From DASWVC01 sp036401335 (GTDB lineage Bacteria > Verrucomicrobiota > Verrucomicrobiia > Chthoniobacterales > JAFAMB01), in NCBI GenBank assembly GCA_036401335.1, contig DASWVC010000054.1, positions 6,624 through 70,623 of the forward strand: a stretch of 64,000 bases of DNA. The letters are read 5' to 3'. Position 1 is the stretch's first letter. Every line of letters starts with the position of its first letter. This document shows, piece by piece, positions 21,974 through 31,100 of this stretch. A program made the position numbers and the translations under genes. The notes beneath the pieces were generated by a model that did not search any database, was not told where the DNA came from, and was given only the letters and a program-made list of their open reading frames with translations.

Positions 21974-23230
21974 ATGCGCTTCGCCCGGTTTTCTTTACTC
22001 GGATTCCTCCTCTGGTGTGCCACCGGCAGGCTTAACGCCGAGCGGTTGTCGCCGTTGGCGACCGCCCGGGACTGGCGGCTCCTGGCAGCGGCTGAAAGGG
22101 CATTGACCCCCGACGAGTTTTTTCACCTGCTCGAAACGGTTTACGCGCCCGAGCACGCCGCCGACCCCTGGGTGCAGTGGGATGGGGTTCAGGTCGCCTT
22201 GCAGGCAAGCGGCGCGGATCGTTGCACCGTCCCGCTTGCGGCCACAGCTGCCTCCGTTAAGATCCCGCCCCGTTATTGGCGCCCCTTGCCGACAGAATCG
22301 GCGGATGCCCGGCGTCCGCTCGCCGGCGTGACGGTCGCGATTGATCCGGGGCACCTGGGCGGCGTGTACGCGCGCATGGAAGAACGCTGGTTCCAATGCG
22401 ACGGCGCACCGCCGGTGCAGGAAGGTGAACTGACGTTGCGCGTCGCCAAGGTGCTGCAGCCGTTGCTGGAAGCACTTGGCGCCCATGCCGTCCTGGTGCG
22501 GTCGAACGCCGAGCCGCTCACGCCCCTTCGCCCCGAAAACCTCCGGGACGCTGCCGCCCGTTTGCTTGAGGGCAGCGACCCAGGCCATCCGCCGCTGCCC
22601 GGCTACCAAGGGCCGAATGACCCGGAAAAAGAGCATTCGATCGAGTGGCAAGCAGAGCGCCTGTTTTACCGGGTCGCCGAAATCCGTGAGCGGGCGGTGC
22701 GCGTAAACGACGTGCTCCGGCCGGACCTGGTGATCTGTCTGCATTTCAACGCGGAGCCGTGGGGTGACCCGGATCATCCGGAACTGGTGGAGGCAAACCA
22801 CCTTCACCTCCTGGTCAACGGCGATTATTCACCGGGAGAATTGGCCTACGACGACGTACGCTTCGAGATGTGGCAGCGGCTGCTCGGTCGCACGCACGAG
22901 GAGGAACTCGCCGTCGCGGAAGCAGTCGCGGGGGCGCTGGCTCGTGCCACCGGCTTGCCCCCGTACCAGTACCACAGCCCGAACGCGGTACCGGTCGGCA
23001 CCAGCGGCTACGTGTGGGCACGCAACCTCCTGGCCAACCGTCTGTACCAATGCCCGGTCGTCTACACCGAATGTTACGTGATGAACAGCCGCGGGTTTGT
23101 CGAACGCTACCAGGCCGGAGAATACGACGGCTTGCGCTGGTTCGCGGGCGCCTGGCACGAAAATTTGTTTCGCGAGTACGCGAACGGAATCGCCGACGGA
23201 CTCAAAAACTACTGCGCCGGCCGGCGGTAG
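21974..23230 (+). CDS. Exported N-acetylmuramoyl-L-alanine amidase (Amidase_3-like)
   Basis: A 418-residue protein with an N-terminal signal peptide (MRFARFSLLGFLLWCATGRLNA). The catalytic part begins near residue 115: VAIDPGHLGG (first zinc histidine), QEGELTLRVAKVL (glutamate ligand), ICLHFNAEPWG (second histidine) and VVYTECYVMNSRGFVER (catalytic glutamate), the order expected for Amidase_3 enzymes that cut the amide between muramic acid and the stem peptide. Inserts between the motifs make it longer than typical AmiC domains. I chose the ATG at 21974; a TTG at 21959 in frame would add five residues before the signal peptide. It should act in the periplasm on peptidoglycan. Confidence 0.83.
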   Translation: MRFARFSLLGFLLWCATGRLNAERLSPLATARDWRLLAAAERALTPDEFFHLLETVYAPEHAADPWVQWDGVQVALQASGADRCTVPLAATAASVKIPPRYWRPLPTESADARRPLAGVTVAIDPGHLGGVYARMEERWFQCDGAPPVQEGELTLRVAKVLQPLLEALGAHAVLVRSNAEPLTPLRPENLRDAAARLLEGSDPGHPPLPGYQGPNDPEKEHSIEWQAERLFYRVAEIRERAVRVNDVLRPDLVICLHFNAEPWGDPDHPELVEANHLHLLVNGDYSPGELAYDDVRFEMWQRLLGRTHEEELAVAEAVAGALARATGLPPYQYHSPNAVPVGTSGYVWARNLLANRLYQCPVVYTECYVMNSRGFVERYQAGEYDGLRWFAGAWHENLFREYANGIADGLKNYCAGRR

Positions 23231-23318
23231 GGGCGGCAGCTCGGAATCCGCCGTCGCCGTCGGTTGTTTTTGGTTGCAAACGTTTTCGTTGGCCTTAACG
23301 TCTCGCCTCAGTTTTCAA

Positions 23319-23393
23319 CGGGCTGTGGCTCAGCTTGGCTAGAGCGCCACGTTCGGGTCGTGGAGGCCGTGGGTTCGAATCCCACCAGCCCGA
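23319..23393 (+). tRNA. trnP: tRNA-Pro (anticodon CGG)
   Basis: A 75-nt cloverleaf: acceptor stem CGGGCTG/CAGCCCG with discriminator A, D-arm GGCTCAGCTTGGCTAGAGC, anticodon stem CCACG/CGTGG around TTCGGGT (anticodon CGG), and T-arm GTGGG-TTCGAAT-CCCAC. CCA is not encoded. The gene stands alone between the amidase and the asparaginase. Confidence 0.96.
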
Positions 23394-23523
23394 CTTATCT
23401 GTAGAAAGTGCGTTTGCGCGCGCGCATTGCCCAGACCTGGGCGCCCAATTTTTTACGCCCTTTCCGGTCGCGTCCCTGCGCTTCAGGCTCGCGCTCCGCC
23501 GCACCATCGATTCTTATGCACCC

Positions 23524-24600
23524 ATGAAAATGCCTCGGACGACTCCCCTGCTGGTGTTTGCGGCCAGTTTATTCAGCCTTGCCGGGGTCGCACACGCAGA
23601 CGCACCGGCCCGGCCAAAGGTCGTCATCCTGGCTACCGGCGGCACGATCGCAGGGTCGGGCGCAACCTCAACCACCACCGTCGGCTACCAGGCGGCCAAG
23701 GTCCCGGTGGAAGCGCTGCTCCAAGCTGTGCCGGAACTCCAGAAGGTTGCTGAGGTCAGGGGTGAGCAGGTGATGCAGATCGCCAGTCAAAACATGACCA
23801 ACGATGGGTTGTTGAACCTTGCCCAGCGGGTCAATGAACTGCTCCGTCAGACTGACGTGGACGGTGTGGTCATCACCCACGGCACCGACACGTTGGAAGA
23901 GACTGCTTATTTCCTCGACCTGACGGTAAAAAGCCCGAAGCCGGTCGTGCTGGTCGGTTCCATGCGGCCCTCGACCGCCATTTCGGCCGACGGGCCGGCT
24001 AACCTTTACGATGCCGTCCTGATTGCGGGGAGCCGGGATTCCATCGGCAAAGGCGTCCTTGTCTGCCTGGAGGATGAAATCAACGCGGCCCGCGACGTGA
24101 CCAAAACCAACACGTCGGCCCTCGACACGTTCAAAGCGCCGGAACTCGGCTTGCTCGGCTACGTGCAAGGCAACCGGGTCGCCTACTACCGGAGTTCGGT
24201 CCGGCGCCACACCGACATGTCCGAGTTCGACCTCAGCACGGTCCGGCAATTGCCGGAAGTGGCGATTGTTTATGGCCATGAAGGCGTGACACGGACGGCC
24301 GTCGATGCCTTCGCTGCCGCGCAGGTGGCCGGTCTGGTTTACGCCGGGGTGGGCGACGGCAACCCGTCCGAGATCACGGAAGCGGCCCTGGCCGATGCCC
24401 GGCGTCAAGGCGTCATTGTGGTACGAAGTGCCCGCGTGGGCAACGGCATCGTGGCGCGCAACAATGAGGTGAATGATGACCAGCGAGATTTCGTGGTTTC
24501 AGACACGTTGAACCCTCAAAAGGCGCGCATTCTTCTGATGGTTGCCCTGACCAAGACGCACGACACCAAAGAGCTTCAGCGGATTTTCGCCGAGTATTAA
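23524..24600 (+). CDS. ansB: Periplasmic L-asparaginase, type II
   Basis: A 358-residue exported amidohydrolase converting asparagine (and often glutamine) to the acid and ammonia. The signal peptide is MKMPRTTPLLVFAASLFSLAGVAHA. The mature part begins VVILATGGTIAGSG (first catalytic threonine), has the second signature VVITHGTDTLEETAYFL with the Thr-Asp pair, and VLVGSMRPSTAISADGPANLYDAV typical of the AnsA/AnsB fold. Length matches type II enzymes, which work as tetramers in the periplasm. I start at the ATG at 23524, which opens the signal peptide. Confidence 0.94.
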   Translation: MKMPRTTPLLVFAASLFSLAGVAHADAPARPKVVILATGGTIAGSGATSTTTVGYQAAKVPVEALLQAVPELQKVAEVRGEQVMQIASQNMTNDGLLNLAQRVNELLRQTDVDGVVITHGTDTLEETAYFLDLTVKSPKPVVLVGSMRPSTAISADGPANLYDAVLIAGSRDSIGKGVLVCLEDEINAARDVTKTNTSALDTFKAPELGLLGYVQGNRVAYYRSSVRRHTDMSEFDLSTVRQLPEVAIVYGHEGVTRTAVDAFAAAQVAGLVYAGVGDGNPSEITEAALADARRQGVIVVRSARVGNGIVARNNEVNDDQRDFVVSDTLNPQKARILLMVALTKTHDTKELQRIFAEY

Positions 24601-24613
24601 GTGTTGCCGGTAG

Positions 24614-24635
24614 GGTCGGCGGTCCCTCGCCGACC
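24614..24635. repeat. GC hairpin following the asparaginase gene
   Basis: An 8-bp perfect stem, GGTCGGCG (24614-24621) and CGCCGACC (24628-24635), with a 6-nt loop follows the ansB stop by 14 bp. No T-run follows. The preceding GGTAGGG resembles the left end of the composite element at 27667-27744, so it probably belongs to that repeat family rather than being a terminator. Confidence 0.5.
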
Positions 24636-24792
24636 GGGGCATCGGGGTGCGCATCCCGGTCAAAGAGCTGATCCTTCAGCGCCCACTCTTGCGGCCAACG
24701 GCCCGGCACGATCGGCTCTGGATTGCCAACCCTGCCATGAAAAATCCCGCGTTGCCGGCCTTCAACACGCGTTATTGGCCGACAACAAACTC

Positions 24793-25336
24793 CTAATGCG
24801 ATGGGCTTTCCCGGCATGATCGCACCATGCGTGGCGCGCAAAGGTCGTTGTTATCGATCAAAAGCGTTGCCTGTTCTCGCGGGTTACACGTGCGGAAATA
24901 AAGTTTTTGACCTTCAACGTAACGCCAATTTTCCGGTGCTGCCGGATCGGCCGACCCATGACCGGGTCTGCGTTGTGCCCCTCTCGGGATCGAAACCTCG
25001 AAGTCGACGTCGAGGAAGATGGACAAATCCCAGTAGGCGAGCAATTCCGCTCGATGAAGAAAAATCCCATCCAAAAGCAACACCGCGTTTAACGGAGCAA
25101 GTTGATCGGGTACCTTGATCGGCAAGTCCGAAACCTCGTCAAAAACTCCGGTTCGGAAGTACCTTGAACCACCCGGGCTCAACGGATCAAGAGGCGCCTC
25201 GCGAAGGGCACCCTAATCATAAGAGTCCAGAAAAAAACCTTCGGGCGAGCTCCGGCCTCTCCGGTACCGTACCTTCCGCGAATGGTGAAAGGCATCAACG
25301 CCGGCACGAATCACAGTACTATCGTTTTGAAATTGG
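24793..25336 (-). pseudogene. Remnant of a uridine-kinase-like P-loop kinase
   Basis: On the minus strand one frame reads RAGVDAFHHSRKVRYRRG, then SSPEGFFLDSYD, then a TAG stop at 25213-25215, and continues in the same frame with GALREAPLDPLSPGGSRYFR, TGVFDEVSDLPIK, AVLLLDGIFLHRAEL, SIFLDVDFEVSIPR and YVEGQKLYFR...LIDNNDL. The order matches the body of uridine kinase-like proteins. The N-terminal P-loop (GxxGSGKT) is missing; its place is taken by the repeat-bearing stretch near 25450. An in-frame nonsense codon plus loss of the ATP site mark it as a dead gene. Similarity is judged from memory of the family. Confidence 0.7.
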
Positions 25337-25448
25337 TTTCGACGATACCCTGAACTGTTGGGAAACAGCACCCCTTGGCATGTGCAGTGTCTCTTTGGTT
25401 GCCCGAAGCGCGACCTCCCATGTCCTTGCACGCCGACACCTTCGTCCT

Positions 25449-25477
25449 GGGGCGCTTGGGGACAAGCTCCGCTGCCA
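25449..25477 (+). repeat. Hairpin repeat family B, diverged copy
   Basis: It contains GCTTGGGGACAAGC followed by TCCGCTGCC, a diverged version of the GCTTGAGGACAAGC hairpin found at 27717, 44761 and 54137. The stem GCTTG/CAAGC is intact. Confidence 0.7.
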
Positions 25478-25573
25478 GCAACCCCCGCCGCCAGCGCGGG
25501 AACGCTGCATGGGAGGGCCCGGCAGGGGGGTTCGCGCTTGCGTCGTGCCAGCATTGACGTTCATAACGCCTGG

Positions 25574-26035
25574 GTGACACCGTCATCCGCGGGAAAATCC
25601 GGCTCGGAAATTATTGCCCTGCTCGGGCTGCAACCGCATCCTGAAGGAGGGCATTACGTCGAGACTTACCGAGGTCCGCTTGATGGGGCCGAGCGCCCCC
25701 CTGGTTCCGCCATCTATTACCTGCTGGCTGAAGGGGAATTCTCGAGGTGGCACCGGATTGACGCCACCGAGATCTGGCATTGGTACGCCGGCGCACCGTT
25801 GGAATTGCGCATTTCGGAAGGAGCCGGCAGCGTCCAGATGACCCATCTCGGCCATGATTTCGCGGCGGGCGAACGCCCGCAGGTCATCGTCCCTCCTTTC
25901 GTGTGGCAAGCTGCCCGGAGCCTGGGCCCGTGGACGCTCGTGGGTTGCACGGTCAACCCCGCGTTCACGTTTTCCGGCTTCGAACTCGCACCGACCGGTT
26001 GGGAGCCAGGACACCGCGGCGGGAGTCCGGGTTGA
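25574..26035 (+). CDS. Cupin-like protein, DUF985 family
   Basis: A roughly 153-residue protein whose sequence SEIIALLGLQPHPEGGHYVETYRGP, SAIYYLLAEGEFSRWHRIDATEIWHWYAGAPL and VGCTVNPAFTFSGFELAPTGW is characteristic of the DUF985/Cupin_5 family (YML079w-like beta barrels). The fold suggests small-molecule binding or isomerisation; the substrate is unknown. The start is uncertain: no ATG precedes the conserved part except one at 25358, whose translation crosses repeat sequence. I therefore prefer the GTG at 25574. It is flanked upstream by a decayed kinase gene and downstream by an amino acid permease. Confidence 0.8.
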   Translation: MTPSSAGKSGSEIIALLGLQPHPEGGHYVETYRGPLDGAERPPGSAIYYLLAEGEFSRWHRIDATEIWHWYAGAPLELRISEGAGSVQMTHLGHDFAAGERPQVIVPPFVWQAARSLGPWTLVGCTVNPAFTFSGFELAPTGWEPGHRGGSPG

Positions 26036-26192
26036 ACCGCGTTTTGAAAAGGCCGACGACCCGCGTTTACGGATTGATGCTCCAGCCGAGTTTGCCCAAA
26101 CCTTTCCGTGCGGGTCCGCGAAACGATAAAGAAGGGCGTGGCCGCGCGCGTCACCGCCGGAAAGGGCGGGCTTAACCGCTAGAAAGGGAAAA

Positions 26193-27650
26193 ATGGATCT
26201 GTTGCGGACAAAACCGACGGAGGGGTTGGTTGAGGAAAGCGAAGAAAAGCACGGGTTTCGCCGAGCCCTGAACGGGTTCCACCTCATTTTACTCGGCATC
26301 GGTGCCATCGTCGGCACGGGCATTTTTGTGCTTACCGGCACCGCTGCCGCCCAACATGCCGGGCCGGCCATTGCCGTGTCTTTTATCATCTCGGGCCTGG
26401 GATGCCTTTGCGCTGGACTGTGTTACGCCGAATTCGCGTCCATGCTGCCCGTCTCGGGCAGTGCCTACACGTATGCGTACGCTACGGTCGGAGAACTGAT
26501 CGCGTGGATCATCGGGTGGGACCTGATTTTGGAGTACCTGTTCGGGGCGGCGACGGTCGCAGCCGGCTGGTCCGGGTACGCGACGGCCTTGTTGGGGGAC
26601 TTCTCGATCAAACTGCCTGCGGCCCTTTGCCACGCCCCGCTCGATTTCGTGAACGGGCGGATGGCGCTGACGGGTGCTTTCCTGAACTTGCCGGCGATGC
26701 TCGTGATCGCCGTCATCACGGTGGTCCTGGTCTTCGGCATCCGAGAATCCGTGCAGGTCAACAATGCCGTGGTGATTGCAAAACTGTTGGTGGTGGCGGC
26801 TTTTTTGGTGGTGTGCTTTCCGCACATCCGCACCGAAAACTGGGCACCGTTCCTGCCTCCCAGCCAGGGCCAGGTCGGGGTTTTTGGCTGGACCGGCGTT
26901 CTGGCGGGAGCGGGCGTGATCTTTTATGCCTACATCGGCTTCGACGCCGTTACCACGGCGGCCCAGGAAGTGAAACGTCCGCAACGGGACATCCCGATCG
27001 GGATTCTGGGCTCTCTGGCCATCTGCACGGTCCTGTACGTGTTGGTGTCCCTGGTGCTCACGGGCGTCGTCAATTACCGTGAACTGAATGTGCCGGCGCC
27101 GGTGGCGTTTGCCGTGGAAAGGATCGGTCCATCGGTTGCCTGGATTAAGCCGTTTATCGAACTGGGCGCCCTGGCCGGTTTGAGCTCGGTGATCCTCGTC
27201 CTCCTCATGGGCCAGCCCCGGATTTTCCATCGGATGGCGATGGACGGGCTGTTGCCGCCGGTGTTCTCCAAGGTGCACCCGCGTTTTCGGACTCCGTTTG
27301 TCACGACCATTGTCACCGGGTCCGTTACTGCCGTGTTCGCCGGACTTTTGCCAATCAAGGTACTCAGTGAACTCGTCTCCATCGGGACACTGCTCGCCTT
27401 CGTCATCGTGAGCGTCAGCATCATCATTCTCCGGCGCACCCGCCCGGAATTAGAACGGCATTTCCGAACGCCGTGGGTCCCCTTTGTTCCGGCCTGCGGC
27501 GCCGTGATCTGCGTGGCGCAGATGGTGTTTCTGCCTTGGGAGACCTGGTTGCGCCTGCTGATCTGGCTGGCCCTTGGGCTGATCATCTACTTCGGCTACA
27601 GCCGCACCCACAGCGTTTTGCACCGGAAGGGGAAGAAGGTAGCGGGGTGA
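26193..27650 (+). CDS. APC-superfamily cationic amino acid permease
   Basis: A 485-residue integral membrane protein with about 12 predicted helices. The first helix carries the glycine-rich substrate-binding motif IGAIVGTGIFVLTGTAA, followed by YAEFASMLPVSGSAYTYAYATVGELIAWIIGWDLILEYLFG, the signature of the YfnA/CAT branch of amino acid permeases. The central FFAYIGFDAVTT-like segment (FYAYIGFDAVTTAAQEVKRPQRDIPIGI) is also typical. It should import amino acids by proton symport or exchange; the specific substrate is not readable. It stands alone on the plus strand. Start and length fit the family. Confidence 0.93.
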   Translation: MDLLRTKPTEGLVEESEEKHGFRRALNGFHLILLGIGAIVGTGIFVLTGTAAAQHAGPAIAVSFIISGLGCLCAGLCYAEFASMLPVSGSAYTYAYATVGELIAWIIGWDLILEYLFGAATVAAGWSGYATALLGDFSIKLPAALCHAPLDFVNGRMALTGAFLNLPAMLVIAVITVVLVFGIRESVQVNNAVVIAKLLVVAAFLVVCFPHIRTENWAPFLPPSQGQVGVFGWTGVLAGAGVIFYAYIGFDAVTTAAQEVKRPQRDIPIGILGSLAICTVLYVLVSLVLTGVVNYRELNVPAPVAFAVERIGPSVAWIKPFIELGALAGLSSVILVLLMGQPRIFHRMAMDGLLPPVFSKVHPRFRTPFVTTIVTGSVTAVFAGLLPIKVLSELVSIGTLLAFVIVSVSIIILRRTRPELERHFRTPWVPFVPACGAVICVAQMVFLPWETWLRLLIWLALGLIIYFGYSRTHSVLHRKGKKVAG

Positions 27651-27666
27651 CGGAGTGTCGGCGGTT

Positions 27667-27744
27667 CGGTAGGGTCACGAGTCCCTTTGCCGCTGGCGCG
27701 GCGTGACCTTCTTCGAGGGCGCTTGAGGACAAGCTCCCCTACCG
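27667..27744. repeat. Composite 78-bp element with inverted ends and two internal hairpins
   Basis: The ends CGGTAGGG (27667-27674) and CCCTACCG (27737-27744) are exact reverse complements. Between them lie a hairpin with TCACG...CGTGA and an inner GCCGC/GCGGC stem, and a second hairpin at 27717-27738 built on GCTTGAGGACAAGC. As a single strand it would fold as a three-way junction. The second hairpin is the family B repeat that recurs at 44761 and 54137. Confidence 0.7.
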
Positions 27745-27784
27745 GAGGTCACGAAGGGACTCGCCGCCTCACCGGACGCCCCGT

Positions 27785-27908
27785 CGCGGTCGCTCTCGAT
27801 CGTGTCGACCGAGTCGCTAAAGCTGGGATCGTTAAGCAGCCGTTCCCATGCCCGGCGGTTTAACGCGGGTTGTTCAGCAAACGATCGTTGAAGGGTGCCA
27901 GCGCTCAT
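27785..27908 (-). pseudogene. N-terminal fragment of a Uma2-like protein
   Basis: From the ATG at 27908 the minus strand reads MSAGTLQRSFAEQPALNRR, AWERLLNDPSFSDSVDTIESDRDG and then runs into the repeat at 27667-27744. The pattern NRR-W-LL-DP-...-IE-DR-G resembles the start of Uma2-family putative endonucleases, which are numerous in Verrucomicrobia and Planctomycetes. The catalytic core is absent. I infer a gene remnant truncated next to the repeat. The assignment rests on a short match. Confidence 0.35.
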
Positions 27909-28131
27909 CCGTTTCCGGGAAGGTCATTAAGGTCCAATTGTCGCATACAAACGCTTACGACAGATCGCCATGTGGTCAGCTTGTCACGTTTGCGGTGTTT
28001 TACCTTGAGAGACGCTATGCCCTCATGGCCGTTACCAGCAGCCTTTCTTCCACGCCGATACCCCGTTACTCCCACACCTTCTTCCCTCCCGCTGGCGCAG
28101 CCGGTTCACCCGTACTACCTTCCGCTCTTTT

Positions 28132-31100
28132 ATGGCCAAGGCAGTCCATTCCCGCAAGAACGCCATCACGATTCGGGGCGCCCGTCAGAACAATTTGAAG
28201 GGCATCGACCTTGACCTTGCGTTGTACCAGATGCACGTCGTGACCGGCCCGAGCGGGAGCGGCAAATCCAGCTTGGCCTTCGACACCATCTACGCAGAAG
28301 GCCAGCGCCGTTACGTGGAAACGTTCTCGCCGTACACACGGCAGTTTCTCGAACGCATGGATAAGCCGGCGGTTGACGAGATTTCAGGCATCCCGCCCGC
28401 GATCGCCATCGAGCAAGGGACCCGCGTCCGCACGACCCGATCCACGGTCGGGACGATGACGGAAATCAACGATTACCTGAAGCTCCTGATGGCGCGGGCA
28501 GCGTCGGCCTTTTGTCCCAGCTGCCAGCGGCAGGTTGTGCCGGAATCCGCCGAATCAATTACCACCGAAGTCTTGGCCCGGCTCGCCGATAAAACGGTCT
28601 TGGTCACCTTCGGGGTGCCCGCGCCGCCCGGGACCAGGGCAGCCGACTTTTTCGGATTCCTCCACCAGCAAGGGTTCGTGCGGGTGTTCCTGGAGGGAGA
28701 CGTTAAGCGAACCGACCAACCTGAAAGCGTCAAACGCGTGCCCGGGTTGGTGCCGGTGATCCAGGACCGGCTGACGGTCGGCGAGGGTTCACGGGCGCGT
28801 CTGACCGAAGCGATCGAGGGCTCCCTGAAATACGGCAAAGGCCTGGTCAACGTGATCACCCTCGAACCCGTGGCCGATCACCGGTTTTCAGTGGGCTGGC
28901 ATTGTCCGGATTGCGACCTGGACATCCGGCCACCGTCGCCTGGTCTTTTCTCGTTCAACAACCCGCTGGGAGCCTGCCCGGCCTGCCGCGGCTTTGGGCG
29001 CACCATCGGCATTGACCTCGATCGAGCCCTGCCAGACCGGTCCCGCAGCCTTGCGGAAGGTGTGGTAAAGCCGTTCCAGAGCGGCCAGATGCGCGAATGC
29101 CAGCATGACCTGCTGAATCGGGCCCGGGATCGCGGCGTCGACATCCATGCCCCGTTCAGCGGGCTGCCCGCTCCCGACCAGGAATGGGTCGTTAACGGGG
29201 ATCGTCGACCGGACGTGTCGCTGGAAGAACTCTGGGAAAGCGGCGGGTGGTACGGGGTGCGCGGTTTTTTTGAGTGGATGGAGGCACGCACCTACAAAAT
29301 GCACGTGCGGGTGTTTCTGAGCCGGTACCGGGCGTACACTTTGTGTGAAACCTGCCGGGGCACCCGTTTCAAGCCGGAGACGCTTAACTATGCCCTGGTG
29401 ATTTCGGACCGGCGTTACACCCTGCCGGACCTGCAGAACCTGCCGGTGGCCGAGTTGGTTCAGACCATGCAGCAGTGCCCGCTGAACCCTGCCGACACGA
29501 ACGTCGAAATGCTTCGCGGCCAGGTCGTGACCCGGCTTCAATACCTGGTCGACGTGGGGCTGGGCTACCTTACCCTGGACCGTTCGACGCGGTCCCTGTC
29601 CGGCGGCGAAGTGCAACGCGTTAACCTCACCACTTGCCTGGGTGCATCGCTGGTAAATACCCTTTTCGTGTTGGACGAACCGAGCGTCGGGTTGCACCCG
29701 CGAGACGTCGACCGCCTCGTTCAGGTGCTTCATGGACTGCGCAACAAGGGCAACACGCTCCTCGTCGTGGAACACGAGGAAGCCGTGATGCGCGCGGCGG
29801 ATAACCTGATCGAAATCGGTCCGGGCCGAGGTGAGCACGGCGGCAAACTGGTGTTTGAAGGTTGCGCGGACCGGTTGCATGAAGCACCGGCCGAATCGTT
29901 GACCGCGGCCTACCTGCTCGGCCGGAAACGGATTCCTTCCGACCGGGGCCGGCGGGTGCCCAAGCAGTTTATCGAGGTGGTGGGTGCGCGCGAACACAAC
30001 CTCAAGAACCTGCATGCCCGGATCCCGCTCGGGGTGTTTTGCGCGGTCACCGGGGTCTCCGGCTCCGGCAAAAGCACCCTCATCCAGAATGTGTTGTACG
30101 AGAACCTGATCCGCCTCAAGGGCCAGGCCAGCGAGGAACTCCCGGGGTTGTGCGACCGCATCACCGGCGCGCACCTGGTTGATGAGGTGATGCTCGTCGA
30201 CCAGTCGCCACTCGGGCGTTCCCCGCGGTCAACCCCGGCCGTTTACATCGGCATTTTTGACCGTATCCGGGAAATGTTTGCCGCGACCCCCGAGGCGGAA
30301 GCGGCCTCGCTGACGCCGGGCGTGTTCTCGTTTAACTCCGGCACCGGGCGATGCGACCGTTGTGCCGGCCTCGGGTACGAGAAAGTGGAGATGCAGTTCC
30401 TCAGCGACCAGTACGTGCGGTGCGCCGAATGTGAAGGCAAACGCTACCAACCGCACGTGCTTGAAGTAAAACTGGCCGGCAAAAACATTTTTGAGATCCT
30501 TCAGCTCACGGTCACCGAAGCCATGGATTTTTTCCGGCCGCTGCCGTTCGGCGACACCGTTCAACCTCCCCTGGAGCTGCTGCGGCAAGTCGGGCTCGGC
30601 TACCTGCGGCTTGGCCAACCGGTGAACGTGTTGTCAGGCGGCGAATCGCAGCGGCTGAAGTTGGTGGGTCACCTGACGGAAAAGACCAAACAAAACCAAA
30701 ATGCGCTGCTTATCTTTGATGAGCCAACCACAGGACTGCACTTTGACGACATTGCAGTTCTCCTGGAGACCTTTCACCGTTTGGTTGAGCGTGGCAACAG
30801 CCTGCTCGTGATCGAACACAACCTGGACGTGCTCCAATCGGCCGACTACCTGCTCGACCTCGGCCCGGAAGCCGGGGAACAGGGCGGCACGATGGTGGCT
30901 GCGGGCACGCCTGAAGAGGTGGCGCGGGTCGAAGCCTCGCACACCGGCCGTTTCCTGCGCGAACGGTTCAGCCGGAAGGGGCAGGTCTACCCCACGGCCC
31001 GGACCCGTCCCAAGACGACGGCCGTCTTGCCGCCCGTCATCTCCCTCCATGGCGCCCGGCATCACAACCTGAAAAACGTTTCCGTCCAGTTGCCGTTGGA

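Noticed and set aside
25213..25215. The in-frame TAG as a pyrrolysine or recoded codon
   Set aside because: The N-terminal ATP-binding loop of the kinase is also lost, so gene decay is the simpler explanation.
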